NCBI GenBank assembly: GCA_937991435.1
Contig: CALKPY010000022.1
Coordinates: 1 to 55,883, forward strand
Length of the DNA: 55,883 nt
Direction: 5' to 3'
Origin: an uncultured Acidimicrobiales bacterium
GTDB lineage: Bacteria > Actinomycetota > Acidimicrobiia > Acidimicrobiales > UBA10347
In this document: positions 34,488-42,764 of the stretch, piece by piece
How the letters are laid out: each line of letters opens with the position of its first letter
Position numbering within the stretch: position 1 is the stretch's first letter
Program-made: the position numbers and the translations under genes
Notes under the pieces: model-generated
What the model was told of the DNA's origin: nothing
Databases searched by the model: none
The model's input: only the letters and a program-made list of their open reading frames with translations

Positions 34488-35495
34488 GTGATTGACCTGC
34501 GCTCTGACACTGTTTCCCGCCCATCAGAAGCGATGCGCCAAGCCATGTTTGACGCTCCGGTCGGCGACGATGTCTTTGGTGATGACCCAACGGTCAACGA
34601 ACTCGAGCGGTACACGGCGGATCTGCTCGGATTCGAAGCAGGCATGTACGTCAGCAGTGGCACGCAAAGCAACTTGTGCGGGTTGCTCGCCCATTGTAGG
34701 CGCGGCGACGAGTACATCGTTGGTGACAATGCCCACACGTTTAAGTACGAAGGCGGGGGAGCAGCCGTGCTCGGCAGTATTCAGCCGCAGACCGTCGCCA
34801 TGACCCAAGACGGGTCGCTCGATCTCGACCACGTTGCGCGGGTCGTCAAGCCCGACGATGCGCATTTTGCGCGATCTCGTTTGCTTTGCCTGGAAAACAC
34901 CCACGACGGCAAGGTTCAGAGCGTGGCACGCATGCACGAGTCTGTCGAGGTCGCTCGGGCGCACGGGTTGGCTGCTCACCTCGATGGAGCGAGGGTCTGG
35001 AACGCCGCAGTTGATCTCGGTGTCGCCCCGCGCGTGCTCACCGAACCATTCGATTCCGTGTCGGTATGTCTGTCAAAGGGTCTCGGGGCCCCTGTGGGCT
35101 CCGTGCTCGTGGGCACTGCCGACCTTGTCAAGGAAGCACGCAAGTGGCGAAAAATGCTCGGCGGCACTATGCGACAGGTGGGGCTCATCGCCGCGGCTGG
35201 GCTGTTCGCTCTCGAGCACAACCTGGACCGACTCGCCGAGGATCACCGCAACGCGCAGGCGCTTGCCGACGGATTGGGCACGATCGCCGGAGTGACCATC
35301 GACAGCGTGCACACCAACATGGTGTTCGCCACGCTGCCTGTGCTCGATTCCAACGCATTCGTTGACGCAATGGCTGCCGAAGGAATCGAAGTCAGGCTCG
35401 TCGGCCAGCAGACGAGAATGGTGACGCACCTCGACGTATCGGCAGACGATGTCGCTGCTGTGGTGTCAGCGGCACGCTCAACGCTTCCGGCGTGA
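34488..35495 (+). CDS. ltaE: low-specificity L-threonine aldolase
   Basis: A 335-residue PLP enzyme of fold type I. It cleaves L-threonine or allo-threonine to glycine and acetaldehyde. The start IDLRSDTVSRPSEAMRQAM and the GDDVFGDDPTVNELE block are diagnostic. H83 is in NAHTFKYEGGG, D166 in HLDGARVWNA binds the pyridine nitrogen, and K197 in VCLSKGLGAPVGS forms the Schiff base. The GTG start is supported by the leaderless -10. Confidence 0.94.
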   Translation: MIDLRSDTVSRPSEAMRQAMFDAPVGDDVFGDDPTVNELERYTADLLGFEAGMYVSSGTQSNLCGLLAHCRRGDEYIVGDNAHTFKYEGGGAAVLGSIQPQTVAMTQDGSLDLDHVARVVKPDDAHFARSRLLCLENTHDGKVQSVARMHESVEVARAHGLAAHLDGARVWNAAVDLGVAPRVLTEPFDSVSVCLSKGLGAPVGSVLVGTADLVKEARKWRKMLGGTMRQVGLIAAAGLFALEHNLDRLAEDHRNAQALADGLGTIAGVTIDSVHTNMVFATLPVLDSNAFVDAMAAEGIEVRLVGQQTRMVTHLDVSADDVAAVVSAARSTLPA

Positions 35496-35660
35496 CGTAA
35501 GCCACTCGTCACGCTTGGCGAAACCGCTGACTCGCTTCAGGCAACTCCTACAGTGAATGGCAGTTGAGCGACCGATCCACCCGGTCCCTGCTACGACTAC
35601 AGAACAACCTGTTCCGATCCCTGCGGCTGCACCCACGACTCAGCCGCGAAAGGTGCCCCG

Positions 35661-36419
35661 ATGACTGCTCAAACAACCATGCCACCTCCTCGCACCGCTC
35701 TTGCAGCGCAAGCAATCAACGCCAGCAAGATCTATGGCAGTGGCGATACCGAAGTCCGGGCGCTCGACAATGTCTCGGTTGACTTTCCGCGTGGGCGATT
35801 CACCGCAGTCATGGGCCCGTCAGGGTCTGGCAAGTCCACGCTCATGCACTGCCTCGCAGGTCTCGACACGTTGACCAACGGCCAGATCATCATTGGCGAC
35901 ACCGATCTATCAACTCTGTCTGAGAAGCAGCTCACATTGCTGCGACGCCAGCAGGTTGGCTTTATCTTTCAGGCGTTCAACCTGATTCCGACGCTAACGG
36001 CCCAAGAGAACATCATGCTTCCGAACCGGCTGGCCAAGTCCGATGCGGACCCTGCCTGGTTCGAAGAGGTAGTTAATGCTGTTGGTTTGGCCGATCGAAT
36101 GACCCACAAGCCTGACGAGCTGTCAGGCGGCCAGCAACAGCGAGTTGCAGTGGCACGGGCGCTCACGAGCCGGCCCGACATCATCTTCGCCGACGAGCCA
36201 ACAGGCAACCTCGACTCGGTTACCGGCGGCGAGATCCTCGACTTCATGGGCAAGGCCGTCCGGGACCTGAACCAGACGATCGTCATGGTGACCCACGATG
36301 CTGTCGGAGCCAGCTTTGCCGACAACGTGTTGTTTCTTGCCGACGGCCGCATCGTCGACGAACTTGAGAACCCGACCGCCGACACTGTCCTCGACAAAAT
36401 TCGTGCGATCGGCCGCTGA
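35661..36419 (+). CDS. MacB/LolD-type ABC transporter ATP-binding protein
   Basis: A 252-residue ABC ATPase. Walker A is GPSGSGKST (52-60), the signature is LSGGQQQRVAVARAL (about 158-172), and Walker B is IIFADEPTG. The Q-loop reads GFIFQAFNLIPTLTAQEN, as in the MacB/LolD/FtsE group that powers FtsX-type permeases. The ATG has a GAAAGG site. The permease gene begins 2 bases after its stop, so the two form one exporter operon. The 165-base upstream gap shows no obvious promoter. Confidence 0.94.
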   Translation: MTAQTTMPPPRTALAAQAINASKIYGSGDTEVRALDNVSVDFPRGRFTAVMGPSGSGKSTLMHCLAGLDTLTNGQIIIGDTDLSTLSEKQLTLLRRQQVGFIFQAFNLIPTLTAQENIMLPNRLAKSDADPAWFEEVVNAVGLADRMTHKPDELSGGQQQRVAVARALTSRPDIIFADEPTGNLDSVTGGEILDFMGKAVRDLNQTIVMVTHDAVGASFADNVLFLADGRIVDELENPTADTVLDKIRAIGR

Positions 36420-36421
36420 AC

Positions 36422-39421
36422 ATGGTTTTCGCCACCCTCATTCGTAAGAATCTCATGCAGCGGCCGCTGCGCTACGTGCTCACAGGTCTCGCGATCGTCT
36501 TTGGTGTCGCGTCGGTTGTCGCCGTCTTCGTTTTCACTGACGGTCTGCGCACGACGTTCGATCAGCTTGGCGGCGATATCGAACAGGGCTATGACATCGC
36601 GGTTCGAAGCGACACGCCCTTCGGCGACGGTTTGACCACACCGTCGGTTCCATTGTCGCTTCTCGACACAATTTCCGAGGTCGATGGAGTTGTGGCTGCT
36701 CAGCCACGCATCATCGAGTTCGGTGTTCTCGCGATCGATGATGACGGCGAAGCGCGTATCGGCACCGGGCCTAACATCGGCATCAACTGGGAGGTTCGCA
36801 CCCCCAACCCACGCCTTTTCGTTGCCGATGGCCGCCAGCCAACGGGGCCAGGTGAGTTCGTTATTGATATCGACGGATTCGAAGGCGGTAACTTCACGAT
36901 CGGGAACAGCTATCAGGTTCTCGCTCCGACCGGATCCAAGACTATGGAACTCGTCGGCACGTTTCTCTTCGCCAACTCAGAACAGAATGCCGCTGTCGGC
37001 GCAGTCCTCGTTGCGTTCGAAGAAGAACAGGCGCTTACGCTGCTCAATGACGACGACGGCTACGACGACATCGTGCTGGTGGTCGACCGTGAACGCGAAG
37101 ATGTAATCACCGACTTGGGACCGTTGCTGGCGGTCGAGTCCGACACTCTGGTCGCTGTCGACCAGCAAGAGCTTGTCGACGAACAACAAGACACCTTTGG
37201 CCAGATCTTGGGCATTTTCCAGACTGTGCTGCTTGTCTTTGCCGTCATCATCTTGCTCGTGAGCGCGTTCTTGATCTTCAACGTTTTCACCATCACGCTC
37301 GGCCAACGCATTAAGGAACTGGGCCTGCTCCGATCCATCGGCGCCTACGGCAATCAAGTGACTGGAATGATGTTGGGCGAAGCGCTGGTGCTCGGCATCA
37401 TCGCCACAATCGTTGGCATACCGGCCGGTTGGGGTCTGGCACGGCTTTTGCGCTTTGGCCTGTCGAACCTTGGTTTCCCCGGCAATACAGGTTTGCCAAT
37501 CCGAGGAACCACCATTCTCTATGCCGTGATTGTTGGCGTGGTCGTCACGCTGATTGCTGCACTCTTTCCGTCGATCCGAGCTCGACGGATCACTCCAATC
37601 AGCGCGTTGCGCGACGGTCTATCTGACTCCGATCTCGACAGTGAGCCCAATATGGCAGCTGCCGCAATCGCTACGGTGGCCGGCTTCGCTCTCATTGCGC
37701 TCGGCTTTATCTCAGGCGGGTGGCTTGCAATGCTGTTCCTGCCACTGTTCGGCGGCATCGCTCTCTATCTCGGGGTGCGATCACTTGGAGCGATGGGGCA
37801 GCAAGCGGCGAAAATCGTCATGCTCGTTACCGGCCTTGTGCTTTTGACTGCCGTTCGGTTTGGCGACTTTGGGCTCGCACCCACCTTTGGTCTGCTCGGA
37901 GCAGGCGCACTTCTCACGATCGTCGGCGCCAGTCTCGTGAGCGGCATGTTTGCCGGGCCGAGTTCGCGGATCATTGGTCTGCCGTTCCCGCTCGCGATCA
38001 TTGTTGGACTGCTCGGCGTTGCGTGCGCTGTCGGAGCGGTCGCTGCGCTCGTCTACACCGTGATTCTTCTCGTCGACGGCAATATGTTGGGCATCGCTCT
38101 GCCGTTCGCGGCCGTCATCGCTGTAGTGCTTAGTTACGGATTGATACGCACGGCAATCGGGGCCTTTGGCCTGACCGGGCGTCTCGCTCGCGAAAACGCC
38201 GGACGCAACCCCGCACGCACCGCTACGACCGCAACGGCCTTGATGATCGGGCTCGCTCTCGTGACGAGCGTGACAGTCATCGGCGAGTCAATCAAAGCAT
38301 CGGTGACCGACGCTCTCGACTCATCAATCACGGCCGACTGGTTGGTTCAGGGACCAACTTCTGGACCAGTAGCCACACCGTTCAGTTCCGAAGTTTTGGC
38401 GATAGCGAACGGTCTCGACGAGATCGAGCTCGCGATTCCCTACAACTTCACCTTTGAGGGACTCGTGAACGTCGTTGGAGCCGATGTCGCCGAAGTGCAA
38501 CAGGCAATTCCGGCGCTGTTCCAAGCCCTCGGATCAGACGATCCAAGCGAAACGCTCAATGATGTCGTCGCCGAGTTGGGAGCGACAGACATCAATATCG
38601 ATGATTTGAACAGCACCGACTTTTCTACAGTGTTGCAACACATCGACCCTGAAATTATTGAAATCGACAACTCGATTCCGCACGACCAATCCATCTGGTT
38701 GAACGACGCAGTGGCCGACGATCGCGGACTCAGCGTCGGCGACCCATTTGTTGCAGTGTTTATCGACGGCCAAGTCGAAGAACTCACAGTGGCAGCCATC
38801 TTTGGCGATGGCTTCGTCTTCAATAACCGAGTCGTCGATTCTTCAGTGTGGGATAGGCATCTACCGAGTGACACGCAATCGTTTGTTACCGCGACGACGG
38901 CCGACGGGTTCGAGCCTGAGCAGGCGCGAGAAGCGCTGGAATCGGCTCTCGCCCCGGGCTACCCGATCTTGACGGTGCTAGATCGCGAAGAATTTGCTGC
39001 AGATACCGAGGCGCAGATCAACCAGACGCTGGCTGTCATCAACGTGCTGTTGTTGCTATCTGCAGCGATTGCCGTGTTGGGTATTGCGATCGCTCTCGCG
39101 TTGTCGGTGTTCGAGCGCACACGCGAGATCGGGCTGCTTCGAGCAGTCGGAACCACCCGTCAGCAGACACGTTGGATTGTGCGCTGGGAGGGCGTGATCG
39201 TGGCCGCCTTTGGCGGCATTATCGGCGTGATCGTCGGCGTTGGCCTCGGCGTGCTTGCAACGCAAAAGATGCCTGAGTTCCTCGTGTCGACCACAGCAGT
39301 TCCGATTCCGCAATTGCTGATCTACATCATTCTGGCAGCAGTCACAGGGCTCGGAGCCGGCGCGTTCCCTGCCTGGGTCGCAGGGCGTATGAATGTGCTC
39401 GATGCCATCTCCCACGACTGA
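36422..39421 (+). CDS. large two-FtsX-domain ABC permease
   Basis: A 999-residue permease. The first FtsX-type unit comprises an N-terminal membrane segment (about 17-40), an extracytoplasmic domain (to about 262) and a three-helix core (about 263-390). A hydrophobic stretch (about 415-560) links it to a second unit with its own extracytoplasmic domain (about 640-870) and C-terminal core (about 870-995, with TREIGLLRAVGTTRQQTRWIV). This is the single-chain form of MacB-like exporters common in actinobacteria. Such transporters move lipoproteins, lipids, peptides or antibiotics, or sense signals. The substrate is unknown. Confidence 0.92.
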   Translation: MVFATLIRKNLMQRPLRYVLTGLAIVFGVASVVAVFVFTDGLRTTFDQLGGDIEQGYDIAVRSDTPFGDGLTTPSVPLSLLDTISEVDGVVAAQPRIIEFGVLAIDDDGEARIGTGPNIGINWEVRTPNPRLFVADGRQPTGPGEFVIDIDGFEGGNFTIGNSYQVLAPTGSKTMELVGTFLFANSEQNAAVGAVLVAFEEEQALTLLNDDDGYDDIVLVVDREREDVITDLGPLLAVESDTLVAVDQQELVDEQQDTFGQILGIFQTVLLVFAVIILLVSAFLIFNVFTITLGQRIKELGLLRSIGAYGNQVTGMMLGEALVLGIIATIVGIPAGWGLARLLRFGLSNLGFPGNTGLPIRGTTILYAVIVGVVVTLIAALFPSIRARRITPISALRDGLSDSDLDSEPNMAAAAIATVAGFALIALGFISGGWLAMLFLPLFGGIALYLGVRSLGAMGQQAAKIVMLVTGLVLLTAVRFGDFGLAPTFGLLGAGALLTIVGASLVSGMFAGPSSRIIGLPFPLAIIVGLLGVACAVGAVAALVYTVILLVDGNMLGIALPFAAVIAVVLSYGLIRTAIGAFGLTGRLARENAGRNPARTATTATALMIGLALVTSVTVIGESIKASVTDALDSSITADWLVQGPTSGPVATPFSSEVLAIANGLDEIELAIPYNFTFEGLVNVVGADVAEVQQAIPALFQALGSDDPSETLNDVVAELGATDINIDDLNSTDFSTVLQHIDPEIIEIDNSIPHDQSIWLNDAVADDRGLSVGDPFVAVFIDGQVEELTVAAIFGDGFVFNNRVVDSSVWDRHLPSDTQSFVTATTADGFEPEQAREALESALAPGYPILTVLDREEFAADTEAQINQTLAVINVLLLLSAAIAVLGIAIALALSVFERTREIGLLRAVGTTRQQTRWIVRWEGVIVAAFGGIIGVIVGVGLGVLATQKMPEFLVSTTAVPIPQLLIYIILAAVTGLGAGAFPAWVAGRMNVLDAISHD

Positions 39422-39445
39422 ATCCCTTCGCACGAACAGGAACCC

Positions 39446-39916
39446 ATGGCCGACAAACCCGCACCGCTCGAAGCTGGCACTGTTGCGCCAGACTTCACCG
39501 CCTCAACATTCAACGGAACGACCGTCTCCCTAGCTGCGTTGGCGGGCACAAAGGTGGCGTTGTACTTCTATCCCAAAGACGCCACACCCGGTTGCACCAA
39601 GCAAGCATGCAACCTACGAGACAACATCGATGAGCTGACTGCGGTGGGTATCACCGTGATCGGCGTGTCACCCGACGTCGACGAGAGCCACGAGAAGTTC
39701 TCGAGCGACCATGAGCTTCCGTTCGCGCTGATTGCTGACCCCGACCACGAGATCATCAGCGCCTACGGGGTGTGGGGCGAGAAACAGAATTACGGCAAGA
39801 CGTATTTGGGCTTGCAACGCACGACGTTCTTGATTGACGAATCTGGCATGATCATGCACGTGTTCAAACGCCCGAAGACTGCAGATCACACAGCCGAGAT
39901 TCTGTCCAAGCTGTAG
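39446..39916 (+). CDS. bcp: Bcp/PrxQ-type peroxiredoxin
   Basis: A 156-residue peroxiredoxin that reduces hydroperoxides. The active site YFYPKDATPGCTKQACNLRD contains the peroxidatic C50 and a resolving C55, the CxxxxC arrangement of PrxQ. The start (LEAGTVAPDFTAS) and the YGVWGEK...TFLIDESGMI blocks are standard. The ATG has an ACAGGAA site. It follows the exporter permease by 24 bases and may share its transcript. It converges on the glycosidase gene with a 6-base gap. Confidence 0.94.
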   Translation: MADKPAPLEAGTVAPDFTASTFNGTTVSLAALAGTKVALYFYPKDATPGCTKQACNLRDNIDELTAVGITVIGVSPDVDESHEKFSSDHELPFALIADPDHEIISAYGVWGEKQNYGKTYLGLQRTTFLIDESGMIMHVFKRPKTADHTAEILSKL

Positions 39917-39922
39917 CGCTCG

Positions 39923-41104
39923 CTAGGGCACCGCAGGTGCGCCAGCGTCGGCCAGTGCTGCGAACCGGTTCGCTACCTCACGTGGGTTCCGGTCGGCGTC
40001 GAACAACCCCACCTCAGTCACCGCGCCTGTCGGTTCGGTCAAGGCTGTTTGCCAGTCGTATTGGTCGCCGCGGCTGTACCAGCAGATCCCTCGGGCCGGA
40101 AATCCGTCGGCGCGCAAACGAGCCTGACAGGCGGCAAGAGCATCAAGCCACGGAATTTGTTCGCTCACCGGCAGGGTGAGGTTTGACGTTTCTGCAACCC
40201 AGAACGGAACCTGGTATCGGTCGTGCCAGCGACGAATCTCAGCGTCGATAAGCGCCATTCGATCGGCTACTGACCAGGTCGCCTCGCCACCGATTGACGC
40301 GAGCGACACGGGGTAGATGTCGAGCCCCGCCACAAGTTTGTCGTTGATTGCCAAGCCCGCGATTCGGGACCGAAGTTGATCATCGAGCGTGTCGAGATAG
40401 CCCACGACGAGATCGCTCGGCTCGGTGCCAAGTTGCAGATCCCATATCAGCCAAGACGCATCTCGGATTCGGTCAGCTTCCGCCGCAGCCTCAGCATCGA
40501 CCGGAATTGGCATATCAAATCCCTCCGAACCAATCCACCAGGCGTCGCGGTCTGCTCGTAGACGGGCCATGGCTTCGAGGTTCGCAAGGGCTAGATTGGC
40601 AAGGGCTGCGACATAACTTGTGGTTGACGCCAACCGGTCATTCCACATACCCAATCGTGCCGAGAACCGCGCCGTCACGCCGGGTTCGTTGATCGGGGTG
40701 AACATGACCGGGTCGGGGTAGCGGGCCGCGAATGCGTCGACATAGCGCCGAAAACCGTCGACCCATGCGGGGTCGACAAAGCCGCGGTAGTGGTCCGGCA
40801 ACCCGAAATGCACGAACTCGACGATCGGCGTCAGACCTGCGTGTTCGCAGGCCGCTAACGCTCGGTCCCACAGCGCCCAGTCATAGCTACCGGGGGAGGG
40901 TTCTGCCAATCGCCACGGCGTGCCGTAGCGCACTAACTCAACCCCTAGGTCAGCGATTGACACGAGGTCGGCCTCAAGATTGTCGTAGTGACCGCTTTGA
41001 GCGAATTGGTCTTGACGCCACGGTTCGCCTTGCTTCAGCACCACAGGGTCTGAGCCCTCTTCACCCACTGACCACACAAAGTCGGGAAACGGTTCAGTTC
41101 TCAA
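39923..41104 (-). CDS. GH1-like (clan A) glycoside hydrolase
   Basis: A 393-residue TIM-barrel glycosidase resembling family 1. The N-terminal FPDFVWSVGEEGSD matches the FPxxFxWG entry of GH1. The acid/base Glu is E140 in TPINEPG, and the nucleophile candidate is E305 in VAETSN, in place of the usual TENG. No signal peptide is seen, so it would act in the cytoplasm. Substrate unknown. The start is uncertain: the TTG at 41104 keeps the FPDFVW motif and overlaps the end of the F420-type oxidoreductase gene by 11 bases, implying coupling. Confidence 0.8.
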   Translation of the reverse strand: MRTEPFPDFVWSVGEEGSDPVVLKQGEPWRQDQFAQSGHYDNLEADLVSIADLGVELVRYGTPWRLAEPSPGSYDWALWDRALAACEHAGLTPIVEFVHFGLPDHYRGFVDPAWVDGFRRYVDAFAARYPDPVMFTPINEPGVTARFSARLGMWNDRLASTTSYVAALANLALANLEAMARLRADRDAWWIGSEGFDMPIPVDAEAAAEADRIRDASWLIWDLQLGTEPSDLVVGYLDTLDDQLRSRIAGLAINDKLVAGLDIYPVSLASIGGEATWSVADRMALIDAEIRRWHDRYQVPFWVAETSNLTLPVSEQIPWLDALAACQARLRADGFPARGICWYSRGDQYDWQTALTEPTGAVTEVGLFDADRNPREVANRFAALADAGAPAVP

Positions 41105-41987
41105 GAGGAAGCACCAATTCGGCCATGTCGTTCAACTCGCGGGTCCAGTCCGTTGGTTCCTCGATCGGCACGATGACGAACTTTGATGCTCCCACCTCGA
41201 CAAATGCTTGCAAGCGCTCGACAATCGAGTCTCGGGTTGCAACCACGTCGCGCGGATCGCGATCGGGGTGACGTTGCTTCGCGAATTGCACGAGCCTGTC
41301 GGGAAGCTCACCGTCTGTGTAGCCGAGCAGCACGCCGAAGTGCTCGGGATCAATGATCCGACCGATATCGGTGGCGTGAGCATTAATCGTGGCAATTCCT
41401 GCTTCAACGTCTGATGCAGTGCAAAAGCTCGGCAGCCACCCGTCGCTGTAGCGGCCAACACGCCGCAGCTCGAGTGGCGCGGCACCGCCCATCCAGACCT
41501 CGAGCGGGTCCTGGACCGGTTTGGGATTCACCCGAGCATCGTTGAGGGTAAACCGTTCACCGCTATGGGCCACCGAGTCCTCGCTCCACAACCGGCGAAG
41601 CAACGGCATCGCTTCGTTGAACCATGCGGAACGTTCGTTGCGCTGCACGCCAAAGGCCTGATGTTCGGCGGCGTTGGCGATTCCCAGACCAAATGCAGGC
41701 AAGAGCCGACCGTTTGAAAGCCGGTCGAGACTGGCCATTGTCTTTGCGAGCAGTACCGGATTGCGGCCAGGCAAGACCATCACGCTCGCACCCACCTTGA
41801 GCCGTTCAGTACGAGCGATTGCGAAGGTCATACCAACGACGGGGTCGAGCGCCGGACCGTTCACTCGCTCGGACAACCAAAGGGAGTCGAAGCCGAGCGT
41901 TTCGAGGTTGTCGACCAGCGAACCGAAGCGAACCGGGTCAGTCGTTGAACTGGCGGTACCCAGGCCGTAGCCAATACGGATCTTCAC
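41094..41987 (-). CDS. luciferase-like (LLM) F420-type oxidoreductase
   Basis: A 297-residue protein of the LLM family. KIRIGYGLGTA opens the barrel, ERLKVGASVMVLPGRNPVLLAKTMASLDRLSNGRLLPAFGLG and PLEVWMGGAAPLELRRVGRYSDGWLPSF are the family blocks. It probably uses F420 or FMN. The GTG at 41987 is preferred because KIRIGYG is the normal N-terminus; TAGGTT lies 8 bases upstream. ATG at 42005 is an alternative. A longer in-frame reading to 43085 crosses two genes on the other strand and is rejected. It is unlike the LLM protein at 28.8 kb except in the shared family blocks. Confidence 0.88.
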   Translation of the reverse strand: MKIRIGYGLGTASSTTDPVRFGSLVDNLETLGFDSLWLSERVNGPALDPVVGMTFAIARTERLKVGASVMVLPGRNPVLLAKTMASLDRLSNGRLLPAFGLGIANAAEHQAFGVQRNERSAWFNEAMPLLRRLWSEDSVAHSGERFTLNDARVNPKPVQDPLEVWMGGAAPLELRRVGRYSDGWLPSFCTASDVEAGIATINAHATDIGRIIDPEHFGVLLGYTDGELPDRLVQFAKQRHPDRDPRDVVATRDSIVERLQAFVEVGASKFVIVPIEEPTDWTRELNDMAELVLPLEN

Positions 41988-42221
41988 AGTCGGTGAACCT
42001 AGCATCGTCGACGCGACCGTCTCGATGCCACAAACGGCAAATCTGTTGCCGATAAAGGCGGCCGCATCATTCACGACGGCCGTGAACTGCTCGATTGGTT
42101 CTATCCCGTGTTTGCTCGCTGGCTGCGACCAGTCGAAGAGCGCGAACCCGAAGTCGCGACGTAGTCGAATTCGCACGCTGATTGTCACCCCAAGAGCGAC
42201 GCGACATGGTTGACTGCATCT

Positions 42222-42629
42222 ATGGACATCAGCTTCGGCACAGACGAACTCCGCACCACCTTGCACCTCCTCGGTGTCATCGTCTGGCTGGGCGGCCAGA
42301 TTCTTATGCTCGGGCTGCTTCCCGTGCTTCGCAGACTTGGCGGCGATGCCCCAAAGCAGGCAGCAGCCGGATTTGGTCGGGTGGCGTGGCCAGCATTTGT
42401 GCTCGTCATCGTGACGGGCATCTGGAACATAATTGCCATCGATCTCGGCGAAGTCTCGACCGGGTACAACATGGCGTTCGGAATCAAGATGCTGCTGGTC
42501 GTCATCACTGGTCTTGCAGCCGCCATGCACCAAAGCACCGACAAGGCTTCGATTCGCGGCATGACCGGAGCCGTCGGGTTTCTCGCTGCGGTCGGCGCCT
42601 TTGTCGTCGGCGTAGCGATGGGCCACTGA
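42222..42629 (+). CDS. CopD-like small membrane protein
   Basis: A 135-residue protein with four hydrophobic segments (about 14-36, 54-74, 88-106, 113-131). The LHLLGVIVWLGGQIL and GRVAWPAFVLVIVTGIWN segments resemble the CopD-like family, whose members have been linked to copper or heme-related membrane functions. Its histidines (H19, one near 105, H135) could bind metal or heme. The start is uncertain, as there is no clear ribosome-binding site; a TTG 12 bases upstream is possible. It lies 135 bases before the reductive-dehalogenase-like gene on the same strand. Confidence 0.75.
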   Translation: MDISFGTDELRTTLHLLGVIVWLGGQILMLGLLPVLRRLGGDAPKQAAAGFGRVAWPAFVLVIVTGIWNIIAIDLGEVSTGYNMAFGIKMLLVVITGLAAAMHQSTDKASIRGMTGAVGFLAAVGAFVVGVAMGH

Positions 42630-42764
42630 GCGCTGGCTCACGTTTGAGTCTCGCTTCACGATGACCGAACCCCAGTAGTGGCTCACACCGGGCGAGGCGA
42701 CAGCGCGCTTCGGCGTCGCAACCGACGGCGCATTCGCCGAGGTTCGAACGATCTCGGGGTCACC

